From the NCBI GenBank assembly GCA_022559845.1, contig CM040121.1:571132140-571196139 (forward strand): DNA of 64,000 nt, in the 5' to 3' direction. Below the pieces are notes generated by a model. The model was not told where the DNA came from. It worked only from the letters and a program-made list of their open reading frames with translations, and searched no databases. Below, piece by piece: positions 42,701 through 55,520 of this stretch (positions are counted from its first letter, which is position 1; each line of letters starts with the position of its first letter). This DNA comes from Amorphophallus konjac. Taxonomy: Eukaryota > Streptophyta > Magnoliopsida > Alismatales > Araceae. Both the position numbers and the translations under genes were made by a program.

Positions 42701-43724
42701 AAAAATAAAACCCCGGTGATATTCTTCTCGTTCTTAAAGACCAATATATCTGTGAGATCTAAAATAATATAAAAATTACACTCGAAAGTATAAAATAAAT
42801 AAAAAATCTCAAATGATTCGTTATCGAGTCTATTTCTCAAATAAATAGTCAACTAATCAAAAAATATATATTAATATGTTAACGTATCAACGTCAAAGCC
42901 AAAAGGATGTTAATATTACTGCAAGCTCCGTTTCGACGGACACTTAAATTTAGTCCAGATTATTTTACGTGAGATAATTTAATTCACTTCTGTCCCATTT
43001 TACTTTGATATCAATGTAAAAAATCTACTGGGTTAACATACTTCTAAATCCATCCCTCTAGTTAGTTTTGAGATAATCCACACAAAATGATGCCTGAAAT
43101 GGGTAAAAATTAAAAGCTGGGTAACATATCCCACGTGGAGAGGTGGGATAGTTTGATCTCACTTAACCCCTCTTAACTCACACTTGGCCATATTATTTCA
43201 AATAGCCTCTGCCAAAGTACGTAAGGTTAAGTTAACACTAAATCAGGCTTATTCAAGAGTTAAGTGCAAAACAAAGCGGAGCTAAGAGATCTACGATAGT
43301 GGTAAATGTGAGTTAAGTCGAATCACGTGCTCTCGTGTCCTCACCAATGTTCCCATTTTATTTTATTTTCCAAAGAAAAAATGATACAGCAAAATTCCCT
43401 TCTTCTTTTGCTTGGACTTGCATAAAAATTGAACCCCTTTTGATGCTCAGATCCATATACATCATCAAATTTTAAAATCAAGATCAATCATTTTACAAAA
43501 AAATCTATGATTTTATTTTACATAAAATAGGATCGTACCAAGACATATTTGTTTTATTTTTTTTACATAAATACTCCTATAAATATCGATTATGTCAAAT
43601 ATGTCTCTTATTTGAGCATATTATTAAAAATACCTCTCATTTATCTTTAATGGTTGCGATTGTATCTCTATCGTTTATTTGATTAGTTTAACTTAGGTTA
43701 AAAATAAGTTAAAAAGTGAAATTA
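42701..43724. other. AT-rich intergenic DNA
   Basis: No gene or repeat recognised. Confidence 0.5.
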
Positions 43725-43899
43725 CTAACCTATCGCATAGGCGATGGGAGACTTGACGATCGTCGACGCAGGGGCCGATGGGGTGTCAATGGCATGGGCC
43801 TCCTCCTCCAAGTCGAATGAGATAGCAGCACCACAACTGGGGACATCCAGTGGTAAGCTCGACTTCAAGGCTGCACATCGACTTGTGGTTCGTGCTGCA

Positions 43900-44540
43900 T
43901 ACGTGAAGGTGTGGGGGTTATGGGGTGACGGTCGGGAGAGGGGGACATCCGGCTGGGGTTTCCAACGGGGAAGGGTTGCTTCCCCTGTTCCAGGGTGGAG
44001 GGGTGGAGGTTCCAACATGGAGGGCTTGTGGAAGGGGGTTCCAAGGTGAGAGGGGGGCTCCGACGAGGGGGCGGGCGAGGAGGAAGTTCCAAGGTGTGGA
44101 CATGGGGCTTCCGGTTGGGAGGGGGTGGGGAGGTGGGGGTTCCGACAAGGAGGGGTGCGGGGAGGGGGGTCCAGGGGTGTGGGGGTGGAGGTTTCGATAG
44201 AGAGAGGGTTTCTAGTGAGGATGGGCGTCAGGAAGGGTGGCTGGGGAGGGAGTTTCAGTGTGACGACCCAGATTTCGGATACCAGATATACTCGATAGGA
44301 CTATCGAATGTCCTCGTCTCGGTCAGCTCCGTAAAGGTGTGCACCCCGCGTCGAGAGACCCTGAAACGAGAGAGAACGAAAAGAGATAGTGAACGGTTGA
44401 AAATGATGCATCCGAAAGACCTAATAAAGATCCAATAGAGATCCAGGACATTACATTCAAGGTATGAGGTGGGGGTTCCGGTGGGGAGGGGTGTTCCAGG
44501 GTGAGAGGATGGGGGTTCTGGTGGGGAGGGGGCCAGCCGC
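43900..44540 (+). repeat. G-rich degenerate minisatellite
   Basis: Repeated gggggttcc, ggtggggagg and gaggggg segments, strongly G-biased on plus, interrupted by the 197-bp element at 44259-44455. Many runs of three or more G within short distance could form G-quadruplexes. Confidence 0.65.
44259..44455 (+). mobile_element. Short solo LTR candidate, 197 bp
   Basis: It starts tgtgacgacccagatttcgg and ends ccaggacattaca, a TG...CA pair with the tgtgacgaccc start common in plant gypsy LTRs. It is flanked by ttcag (44254-44258) and ttcaa (44456-44460), a 4/5 match. Its base composition differs sharply from the G-rich surroundings. Confidence 0.55.
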
Positions 44541-44545
44541 CGAAG

Positions 44546-47448
44546 GGGGCACCCTCTCTCTCTCAATAATAAACGGGGTGTTTTGGATATTTCATATAGT
44601 TTGATGTTTTCTGTCAAATATTCTCCGAAATATTCACCAACATGGATGGCAGTAAATCTCAAGGTTATAATTACACCCATTCGATATATTTGGAAGATGT
44701 TTTTGATAATATGTTCAAATAAGTGGTATAGTTAGCACAACCAATATTTAGACATGTATATATAGAAAAAACCATTTATTTTCGCTTTTCTCGGAATCAA
44801 TTATTTCAAAACCCATTTTCCAGCATTCCGAGAGATCCTCTTATACAGCAGTGTCCTATGGAAATAATACACACAATAGAGAAACTTCCCGCGCGTCCAT
44901 ACCTTCTTCCCTTTTAAAGGATCTCTTCCTCCGATCGGAACAGGGGAATGGAGTATCTTTCCAGAAGGGCATCATACCACTGACGTTGATATTTTAACAA
45001 GAACCATTACTTTCTTTCCTTTGGCCTCTCTGAAATCTTCTAACCACCACCAGCTTAGTACGAATTTTCGAGAATTATGAAACTTCAATCTGAATCAGTT
45101 TCCCTTCGATCAGAAAATACCCTTCCGGCAACCCCACGGAATCCGCCCCTCTTCCAGCATCAAAACCGAAGACAGGATGGAGAAATTTCGAATATAAATA
45201 GCAATCCTCACATCAGATGCTGTTGAAGGATTGAATCCCTATAATTCCGCGTATCAAAAGAAAACAGAAGAGCAATGGCATGAATGAGGGAGAGCCAGGG
45301 AAATCACAATCACAAAATTCAGAAAAAAAGGAAAACACGCCAGTCAGGCTCTCTCTCTCTTTGACCCAGTCTTGATAATAGAATAAGAGTATAATAAAAG
45401 ATCTTATTTTAAATAATAAATAAAAATATAATTTGATAAGACTCGTAAGTTTTCTCACTCCTAACTTGAGTTTCCATTGAATAACTTGTTCTAGTTAAGA
45501 GATAAAATTAGTAATTCCATTTTAATCCGAATACGTTTGAAAATAAAAAAAATGAAAATTTAAAATAAATTAATTGAGTTTAAGTTAACTTGATCTTTTC
45601 TATTATCAAAGAGGGTCATGTGAACCTAGCTCAGCCTTCGGCTTGGCCCACCCTGATTGATATCCCACACAAAAAGGGAGAAAAACTCATCTCGAAATTA
45701 CCCATTTGATGAAAATAATTTAAAATTTAATTAATACTAAATTGCTCGGGGCCAAATTGGATCAATATTTACGTAAAGTTGAATTGTGACTCTCATGTAC
45801 GAGAAACTTCTCACCAAACGTTCATTACATATTGAAGTTGACGCGGAAAGACTTTTCCCCCGTAAAAAGTCCCGATTATCTTGAGAATTTATCTTGTACA
45901 GGGCACACCTTAGGTATACAATCAAGTTTTATTTATTTTTAAATATAATCAAATAGGGGCCCACCTCTGGTATCGGTTTGTCCGGCCCATCCCCCCTTTG
46001 AATTGTCTCAAAAAAATAATAATTTTTTTTGTCTAAAAATCATTGTTAGAAATTAATTTGTAAAAAAAATATTCATAGAAATACGTTAACATGTATATCA
46101 ACGTGTAAATCTGAATTGTACATAAATATCATATTTATGTATATGTATATCACTTTTTTTTACTAACAACTTGAAAAAATACGCTTAAATAATATTTATA
46201 CAATATTTGAATTAATCCAGAGAGATATATATGCTAATGTATTTTTAAAAATGATTTTTTTACAAATTCACTGTTGACAATAAATTTTATGTAAAAATAT
46301 TAAAATAATAATAAAAAAATTATTCATACTTTTTAATATTTTTAGTTGTCCGGTGAGAATGAGTCGTGCGGACAATTAGATGGGGTGAACTCTTAACTCA
46401 CCGTATTTTTTAAAAATAATGAAGAAAGTTTGTTGCATGCGTGAATTGTTCGAATATCTAAGTGTGAAGCAAAGCTAACTCTTTCCTCAAATAACCAAGA
46501 GAGGAACAAGGGTTTGGCCGCTCACGGCCCGCTATCAAGTGAAACAACTAATGAAGGTCAGCAGACTGAGCTCGAGTTTTTAGTTTGACTTGTGAGTCGA
46601 CTCGACTCATTCTTTTAGTTTTCTCTCCTAAAACTTATGATTTTACTTAATTAAGAAAATAAAACATTTCATTTTATTTTGTTTAAAAAGTGTTTTTTAA
46701 AAACTAATGAACATTTGAATTCTAATTAATTTGGTGATATTATAAGTCTTATATTATTACATGTATTATTTTTCATTGATTTATTTCATTTAATTTATCG
46801 GACTAGGTCGGACCGAGGTCAAACCTTACACTTAAGGCCGCGTTTGGTTGCACCGTGAGTGTTAAAAAAATGAGAATAAAGTCAATTGTACCCTCATTAA
46901 TGAATGCTGGATTTTGTCGGAGGGTGTACTCTCATGGTTTATTTGGCACTGTAATATTGCATACCAAGATGGGGGCATTGAGAGGCCAATGACAAAAATA
47001 CCCTGATTTGGACGCCGCTCATTTGAAACCACTTTTGTCGGACTTGTAAAAAAATAAAAAAATATGAAATTGTTCCAAGTGGGAAATAGTCTATTTGAAA
47101 CTTGTCAAATAGTGGAGCGACTCCCCCCCCCCCCAACTGTTCATCTTCTTATCGTTATTTTATTTCAAGGGAGTGGGACGACATAAGCGGGAGGGACGAC
47201 AACGACAACGATGGGCGAGATGGGTGACGGTGGCAATGAGCGGTGGGATGAGCGGCGGTGAGTGGCGACTGTGGGGTGATGCAGGCGTCCGAGACGATGC
47301 AAGTGTCAAGGCTGACTTTGGAAGGGGTGAGGGGGAGGGCATTTCGGGAAAAACCCTCCAGAATCCACATTCTTTAGAGAGGGGGAGATTCGCGGCCCAC
47401 CAAGTACATGACCCAAATAGCCCATTGAGATTTGCCAGGCCCAACAAG
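44546..47448. other. AT-rich intergenic DNA
   Basis: No gene recognised. At about 46840 a ggccgcgtttggttgcaccg segment resembles a MITE end, but no inverted partner was found. C-run at 47122-47135. Confidence 0.45.
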
Positions 47449-48275
47449 TGACATTCCTTGCAGGGTCCACTTACTATGAGACCTCATTCGCTCAAGGTCA
47501 ACATAGCCCATCGAGGCTTAGCTCGATCGCCCGATCGATAGGCCTCCCCGACACTTAGAAAAAGCCTACAGACAATCGTGCCGAGCCATCAAAAGGCATA
47601 GGAATGCTCCCCTATGGGTGCCCCAAATCTCGACCCCCCGGTGTAGGCAAGGGGTACCCCTTATCTTTTATGAATCAGTCCGTCGTCAAGACTCCCTGAT
47701 AAGCCAGGGCGAAGTCATCGCGGCGGGACACTTATCCAAGCGGATATTACGCTGTTACCTGAGAGTCAGAAGCTCAAGGGAACAAGGAGAGGGAGAGAGT
47801 CATTGAACGGTAAGAGTCCCTCCTGTGGACGCAACGTCCCGTAGGCCCTCACGCCTCCTTTACCCAGGGAAAGGAGCCGGCAATTATATAAATCCATCGA
47901 ACCCCTCTAGAAAGGTAAGTCAATTCTTAGCCACTTCAACCGATGGAGAGCTGTCTCGTGCCCTTCGCCTCTCCTGCCCCCTTCCGCACCCCGCTCATAC
48001 CACTCGCTGACTTAAGCATCGGAGGGTTTTCCCAAGTTCATAACCCCAGGCCCCCTGATCGCTCTCTTCCCCTTTTGTAGAATCATGTGCTAAAGTGGCT
48101 GCGCCCTGCGAACACTCTAGATCGGACGGCTCACGGTTTGGCACCATATCTTGCCTCTTCAGTCGCCATCTCGGAAGCAGCTCCGGAGGAGTTTTCTCAG
48201 ATTTTCGGACTTGAGCATCGTTGAGTATGCTCTCTCGCTCCTCTGAAATCTTGCAGCGGCTCAAAAGTCGGAGCA
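47449..48275 (+). mobile_element. Gypsy-type LTR with primer-site remnant
   Basis: It starts tgacattccttgcagg and ends cggagca. Inside are a TATA region attatataaatcc (47883-47895) and gacttaagcatcggagggtt (48010-48029), a signature common in gypsy LTR transcripts. After a 3-nt gap, tggtgcatttggaaatac (48279) looks like a decayed tggcgcc-type primer site. No intact gag follows and no second LTR is seen. Confidence 0.55.
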
Positions 48276-49433
48276 CTATGGTGCATTTGGAAATACTGGT
48301 GAGATTGTCAAAGATTTCAATGATTGAAATTCCTCCCCACTATGTTTCCAAATGTGACCTTAGTCGGGCCAAACATGACCCGCCCCGACATATCTTGGGC
48401 CCAGACCGAGGCGATTCATTGACATCCCTACCCCTAAGGGACAGAGTTAGAAGGGGAGTGGGGATGAGCGGCCAATATAGTAGACCATGTGGACACTCCA
48501 CCATCCTCCGAGGTCCTCTCTTCTATCCGAGTGGATGACACCCGTCTACCGGGTAAAGCCTACATCGTCCAACTCCATAATGGGAGGACCTCTTCGATGA
48601 TGAGAGTCACGATCCCGCGCACGGTAAAATATCACACCAGACAGGCTCAACCCAGGGGGTACAAATGTACAATCGTCTCGTCCAACCTGAATAAGGTCAA
48701 TCTAAACTCACCCTTGTTATTGGGTTTGCCTCCTCTTCTTAACTCGAAGCATCATATTGTTTCACTCGGGTCACCTCCTAGGGCCCTAACTACTTCTTTT
48801 ATTGAGTGTGCACATCATCGTTTGCTTTCCCTTTCTCATCCATCTCATGGGTGTCCACCATCTTACGATCTGATCTTGATGACCACTTATTGCTACAATA
48901 TATGTACTAGTCAAATGAACGCGCTTCGCGCGTGTGTTTACTTTATTTTTTTCAAATTATAATAACATTTTTAATTATTTTGATCGATTGTAAAAAGAAT
49001 AAGTGACCAAAAAAAGTGAGCTAAGTGTTAGAGATATGATTATGAAAAATGAATGTTTCTGTTACAATGTACAAATTATGAGACATTCATTCTATATGAA
49101 AGGGCAAAGTAATATAAAACCTCACGTCACATTAAAACAAAAAGGAGGTGGTGATCCCACCAAGGTAAGCTGTGGGCTCAGAAGATGCAAACATGTTTGG
49201 TTCCATGTTCACCAAATTCCCCAAGCATAACATGTGCATCCCTAGCTAGATCCATCCTACAATCAAAGGAGGTCTTATCCACTATGAAAAAATAGTTACC
49301 AGCTCGACTTAGATAAAATTTACATAATAGCATCAATATTCTTAATATCGTGCAATCGTTGAGATCCATTACCCACAATAACTTGCCCTAATCACATGAT
49401 GGCAGCTTGTAAGTTGGTGGTGAAGGAAGAACC
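48276..49433. other. Retroelement leader remnant, then AT-rich DNA
   Basis: To about 48700 the GC content resembles the preceding LTR and may be its internal leader. The rest is featureless. Confidence 0.4.
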
Positions 49434-50030
49434 TTAATCCAGTCTTCTAAGCAAGTACTTCACTTGGACTTTGTTAATGGCATTATCCAGTCGCCATAAA
49501 GATCAGCAAACAATCTGGGTTCAATTCTGTAGACGGGAGGTTTCTCATCTTTTTTCCCATTGATCTCCTGCCCATAAATTTTTGCTTTCATCTTTACCCT
49601 CTCCTTTATAGTTGTTTCCACAGTTTCATATGTCAGTAGATGCAGTAAGAGGTCCTTGTCCTGAAAAGAAACAAAACTACACAATTTAAAATGGTGGTGA
49701 GATAACCCAAGTGTTGTTTCTCGTTTTTTTTCTTTGGTCACAGTTGAGAAGCCATGATCCATCACCAGATGTTACCTGTGCTTTAATTACAGTTTCGTAA
49801 ACATCTGTGGAGGCTCGAAATTTTGACTATGCAACAAATTTACCATAATGGATTCTCTTTGAAAGTGCCTGCAAAGTGCAACAAGACATTGAAGAAGACC
49901 ACATACTCAATTCGTCATAGTGAAGGAAAGCTGAGTTAGGAGAATGTCATTGAAGTATATCTCCCAGATCTTGTTTATGTTAATGGAATCAGCAATTGGA
50001 TGCAAAACCTAGACACCATCACAAATACAA
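49434..50030 (-). pseudogene. CM: Chorismate mutase pseudogene (C-terminal exons)
   Basis: On minus: a decayed exon with HPIADSININK and WEIYFNDIL, then LQALSKRIHYGKFVA and ASTDVYETVIKAQ ending at a GTAACA donor (49775). The last exon (49434-49660) has DKDLLLHLLTYETVE, KIYGQEINGK, LFADLYGDWIMPLTK and a terminal YLLRRLD before TAA at 49434-49436. These are the conserved C-terminal blocks of plant AroQ-type chorismate mutase (chorismate to prephenate). A TAG at 49827-49829 replaces Glu after KFVA, and bases appear lost near 49470, shifting the last ten codons. More frame damage lies upstream. Introns are retained, so it is a decayed gene copy, not a processed one. Confidence 0.85.
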
Positions 50031-51079
50031 GGCCAGTTAAACGTGAGACTCAAAGGTACTGAGTCAATTTTATAGCAGAGGAACATCAAGGTAGAATAAC
50101 ATAATGCCAAAAAATGGAATACCATCTTATGTACATCTAAGATCCACCAAATTTGTTCATAGTCGAAAATTCTTCATCTATATTGCAACTCACAAAGCCG
50201 TTCAGTCTACTCTGAAATATTCTAGGTTTTGGGAGAAGACCTTGGTTCTCTTGGAGGGCAAAATTTTCATTTTTTAAATCTGGGTTTAGATAAGAAATGA
50301 ATGACCAAAATGGATCATTTCAAAGGTAAAACGCTAAGATGGATAACAAATGATCTACAGATTTAGATTGTTACCTACAGAAGGTACACCGATCAAGACG
50401 CCCACTAATCCATTTCCATTTGTACAGCTTTGTGGCAGTGTGCCTTTGTGATAACAGTTTTTTTCTGGTTACTCCCACTTGTTGGAGAATTAGTAGTTAT
50501 TTTTTTCATGAATCAAAGGCATCCAGATTCGAGATTATTGGTTGATGTGCAGTACTCGCCTACAGGCTTGCTCGTCATATATACAAGCATGACAGTAGGA
50601 TGGACTAGTTGGATTGCGTCTCGAATCCGTTCACAATGACATCCAAACTGATAGTTTAAGAGAATTGGTGGGTTTTTTTTCCGCCGGTTCAAAAATAAAA
50701 AAAAATCGGTTCGTCTGACTCATCTTCTCTACTTGCTTAGCCTTATCTTGGAGCTTCATGTCAATATATAGATTTTGCATGAGTTGTCATTTTGTAAGTC
50801 TTCAAATATGTGTTGTTCATCGGAGGTAGTTTATATCATTGTTTTAAATTTCACATGCAAATACATACAAAATTGAGCTATGAAATCCTAGAACTTATTT
50901 ATTTTTTGCTTTACGATGTTTTCTTCTTCAATAAATATATTACATATCACTACTTGCTTGGAGGCATTGTGCAATGAACTGAAATTTCAAAGATGATCAA
51001 TGGAGAGAGAGAGAGATATATATATTATTTGTGTGTGTGTACGCGCGTACGCGTGTTGTGGAAATGGCAACATATTGCA
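50031..51079. other. Intergenic DNA with microsatellite
   Basis: 50998-51056 has gagaga, tatata, gtgtgt and acgcgcgtacgcg runs. N-terminal exons of the chorismate mutase relic were not recognised here. Confidence 0.45.
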
Positions 51080-51430
51080 CACTATATAACAGTCATGGGC
51101 GACTTGGCGGCTGACGAGTCGTACCTACTGAAGTTCTTTGGGTCTTCTCTCACAGGACCCGCCTCTGAATGGTACTCTACCCTACCGGCCGGATCTATTG
51201 AAGACTGGCCAGATATGCAGTATAAATTTAATGAGAGATTTCACGTTGCCGAGGCAGAGGTAACTGTGGCCGAACTATTGGCAACCAAACAAAAAGATGA
51301 TGAGCCGGCTGCATAATATATTAACAGATGGAGGGATCTCAGCATGAGATGCCGGCATCCTCCGCATCCAGAATATGCAATACATATGTGCAAACCTAGA
51401 GATAAGCAGCCTCTTCCCACCTGATGGTCG
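51080..51430 (+). pseudogene. Gypsy (Tat-type) gag fragment
   Basis: Plus-strand text ITVMGDLAADESYLLKFF, LTGPASEWYSTLPAGS, DMQYKFNERFHVAEAEV and, after a TAA, INRWRDLSMRC aligns with the gag core of the large element (YYMTAMGELALEEAYLL, RWRDVSMRC). It is about 115 codons with no LTRs nearby. It is a distinct, diverged member of the same gag family. Confidence 0.82.
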
Positions 51431-54400
51431 AGTCAAGTTTTTGGAGGTCTCCAAGTAAACAAACTTGATTTGTTCAAGGGGGTATTTCTTCTTGCTAACA
51501 ACATCCCGATGGTCCTTTTAGGTCTTTCTGTTTACCGCTACCTTCAATGGATTGGAGGTGGATGTCACTGTCCTCTAAACAAAGTAGATATTTGTTTTAA
51601 TCCCCCACTTTTTCCTAGTTTACTCTTTACTGTCATATTTGGGTATTTTGTTAGTCCATGTGAAAACCAATTGCAATGCTTAGAGTGCTACTTAGTTCTC
51701 ATAGAAAACTTGCATCTTTCCTTTGTATCTAGATTCCATCCAAAGTCCAGTGGAAGAGTCACTCCTATTTAAACGACAATAAATAGTTTTCTATCCACCG
51801 GCTAGTGTTATGGGCTTTTGATTGCTCTTTAAAACTGAAAGTTATCTCAGAACAGTAACCAATATCTCATTGCAGATGGTAAACATCTGATATGCTAAGG
51901 CAGCCTGTCACAAAACTTTTCCAATTCCTTGGATGCTTCTTTGGGTGGTCAGCATAACTTGATGGAAATATGGTTTTCATTATCGTTAATCTGTTCGTCC
52001 AAATGCTGATGAAGAAATGTTTTTCATTATTGCTACACCAGTAAGATGAGCTTCTAGGGATTTACAATATATTTCCGGTTCAACTTGCTCGGCGTCCATG
52101 TGAGAATCCATGGCTCACGGAGTCTTACAGAGGTCTTTGTGAAGAAGTTCCAGTCTGACAGAAGGAATATCAGACGGAGGGTTCTAACTTCACCAAGAAC
52201 GATTCATGAATAATTCATGTACTTTAATAATAAAAAGTGACAATAGATATTTGTATGAATAGCCAGTGAAAACTCCAATCTCTATTGTTTTCTTGGCATT
52301 CATGTCCTTTAGAAACAAAGATAGGAATTGCACTTCTTCTGGAGGGATGCTCATCAAAAATCTGATCCAAAAAAGGATTACAGCTGCTGGTACCATTTAT
52401 TCACTTGCATCTTCTCTATTGGCTGTAAAAAAAATCTCCTTGGCCATTTTATCTTTGTATCTATCATCACATTTTCAAATGTTATAGGAGTTATTTCACA
52501 TTTTCCCTAGCTTCACACTTATCATGGTGGGCTGGCATTATTTTAGTATGATGAAGCTTCTAAGTTATCGATCAAGGTTTGCATTGATGATAATCTGCTG
52601 GTTAGAAACAAGAAATGCATAGCTCTTTAGGGGTAGGGGTTGCTAGGAACAAACTTTACTGGTTCCAGGTGCCAGATATCTTTCTGAAAATTACCCCCTC
52701 CATGCAATGGGCACTCGGGGACCCCAAGTATGCCTTGGATCATCTTACCACCTTAGCAACTATAGTTACAATAGCATGTATTGCAATCTAAAAGCTCCGC
52801 CTGCACTTCTGACATATTTTCAATTTTTTGTGTGATTTTGAATATCTTATAAACCTATATTATATCCATGATAATGATGATTGGGTCATAGTATGTTCTT
52901 CATACCATAGTATGCTACAATTGCATGTATTGTTGTCTAAAATCTCTGCTTTCCAATTTTTTGTGTGATTTTGAATATCTTGTGAGCCTATGTTATATCC
53001 ATGACAATGTCGATTGACTCATAGTATGCTCCTCTATCTAATATTGGCAAACATTAAAAGAGACAAAGAATCTATCTTTAACTTGATCTACTATTTTACT
53101 TCCTACAACATAAATATTCAACTAAGTAATGGTATGTACTAACTTCCTACAAAAAAATTCAGAGACAGAGAAGGATCATATGGTTGCCCAATGTATGAGA
53201 AGAAGATCTTCAGACGTGCATAATGATAAAACACAGCAAATTAAGAAACAAAAAAGTTGCTAAAATAAATACACTTGAGCACAGCATTTGATAACGCGAA
53301 GAGTTTAGCTTAATTTCAATATCAAAGACATCAGAACGCCAAATTGAAGTGAGCGTTCTTACAATTAGATCTCCCGACATGTAGGATTATTAGCCACAGT
53401 CCAATTTGAATATCATCATACCAGTGATGGTATGTGGTATATGACGCTCAGAAGGGCCTAAGGATGCCTCTGTACCTTTTTGTATGTACCATACAACCAA
53501 AAAACAAGTCTTTTCTATGTGTTATGGTACTATTTTATCATACTTTTTGCCATATTTATTGTGAATTATCTAAGTATCAGATCAAAGTGCTATAGTTGAA
53601 AGTGTCGACTACATGAAAAGATGTACAAAAATGTAAGAAACATCTTAGCCAGAACAGTCTTGAGGCTCTTCTTACTCTTCAGGCTTCCCAGTGGACAGTA
53701 ATTAGAATTGGGGTTAAACTTTTTCCCTGTTTTGTTAAACTTTTTCCATGTTTCCTTGCGGAAAAACACGCAGATTTTGTCTTGCAGTTCTTCTTAGCTG
53801 GCAAGTAATCCGGCCGATGATGTTCTTTACATCTCTCGGTGGATTCAGAGTTTCTTAAGGATGCAAGGTCCAAGTATAGACAAGATCAAAATCTATCAAT
53901 TCTTCTAATATATAAAAATTTTGGATTTTGAGATAATTGGGAATTAAAGTAAGAGAGATGATCCTCCATGCATCATTCACATGTAGGCAGACTGACACTA
54001 AAAGGAATCGAAACTGTAATCATCGGGATTAAAATCTCATTTAGATACAAAAAGTTAGCGCTCAGATTTTTGGACTTTCATCTATGTTTTATTGGAATAT
54101 TATATCATAAGTTTTTCCAAATGCAACCTATGATTGGATCCTTAATTCTTCTGGATTAATATACCAACTTTCAGACCCTACCCAAATGTTATTATTCTTC
54201 TTCTTCTTTTTGGATCAAGTACCCAAATGTCAATCACCACTACATTTGTTAGAGTAGAATGTCCATATGTGGCACATCATGTTGCGTGACAGAGAGAGGG
54301 CCTAACCTGTGAGATTCTATACATGTCCATGGCCTCTTTCATTTTCCTTTGTGATGCTAGCTAGATTATAATACTCCATGAGTTGAGTTGCTGAAATCAT

Positions 54401-55014
54401 TTGTTGAGTATATATTCTGGATGCAACCCACATGGCAGGTCCTGACCATATGCCTCTTTGCTTCATTGCAGCAAGCCAGAGAAACAATGCTGTATAATGT
54501 CTCAGGTTCAGCTTAATTTACAAACCTTGCCCCAGTCCTCTTCAATAACGCCTTGTGTCTTCAACTCAAGCCTGACATCAGGTAGGCAGTTGTTCCATAT
54601 ACTTCCCTACAGCATTATTGTGCATCCCCAGTAGCTGGCCATGATCTCCATTTTAATTGTCTGCCACAGTCTAGGTCATGTCTGAGATTAGATCCTTGCG
54701 TAATGGCATGGCTCTAACTTTACTCTAGCTGATTCTGAAGCTTGGAATTTGGTTTATCTGTTCATTGATTGCGTTGCAATTTCCATAGGCATGCTTTGTC
54801 TTTGTTTTACAATCAGCTATTTTCTACCCCATTATTTTCACTTCATTTTGACAGGGCACCCAAGTGTAAGCAACTTATCCTCCCCTGTCAATGAACTGGG
54901 TTTGCCTGATTCTCAACAATTTTTTAGATTACTCTATTGCACTGATGTACCAAAGTAAGGAACATTCCTACTGAATGCAAGCTAATAAATAATGATGGAA
55001 TCAGTTGATACCTG
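51431..55014. other. AT-rich intergenic DNA
   Basis: No gene recognised apart from the short tandem duplication at 52753-53030. Short open frames carry no motif. Confidence 0.45.
52753..53030 (+). repeat. Tandem duplication of about 138 bp
   Basis: Two diverged copies, each with gcatgtattg, caattttttgtgtgattttgaa, tatatccatga and catagtatg, start near 52753 and 52893. Confidence 0.75.
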
Positions 55015-55520
55015 ATGCCAATCAAAGGATATCTACAAGAGTTTTTCCAAGAACTACATGGTATTATTAGAGGGAACAATGAGGCATGGTGTATTGCGGG
55101 GGACTTTAAGGCAGTCAGATATCTAGGGGACAGATCTAATCAACAAAACAGGTGTTCAGAAATGGATATATTTAATGAGTGGATTCAATCAGCAGATTTC
55201 ATGGAGGTTCAGGTTAGTTCAGTCTTCTACACTTGGATTGGGCCCAGAGAGAGGCAGTCCAAATCAAAGTTGGACAGATTATTTATTTCTGTTGAATGGC
55301 AACACAAATGCAGCAACTTTTCAGCTAGAGGCCTGCCCAGGGTATTATCTGACTGCATAACTATTATCCTGTGCACTACAAATTAGATAAAACATAGCAG
55401 ACTGTTCAGATTTGAGAGTAGTTGGGCCAGAGATGAGAACTTTAAAGAATTAGTACATCAATGGTGGAGGGAAGCAACAAGTGGTAAATATGCGTGCACA
55501 GCAATTTACTTTGATCATAC
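55015..55520 (+). pseudogene. L1-type LINE endonuclease fragment
   Basis: Text includes AWCIAGDFKAVRYLGDRSN, FMEVQVSSVFYTWIGP and KLDRLFISVEWQHK, the middle and C-terminal blocks of the LINE apurinic-type endonuclease (GDFN, SxxT/FTW, LDR). After stops, FRFESSWARDENFKELVHQWW follows, typical of the segment after the endonuclease. Frame breaks at 55386 and beyond. Confidence 0.85.
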
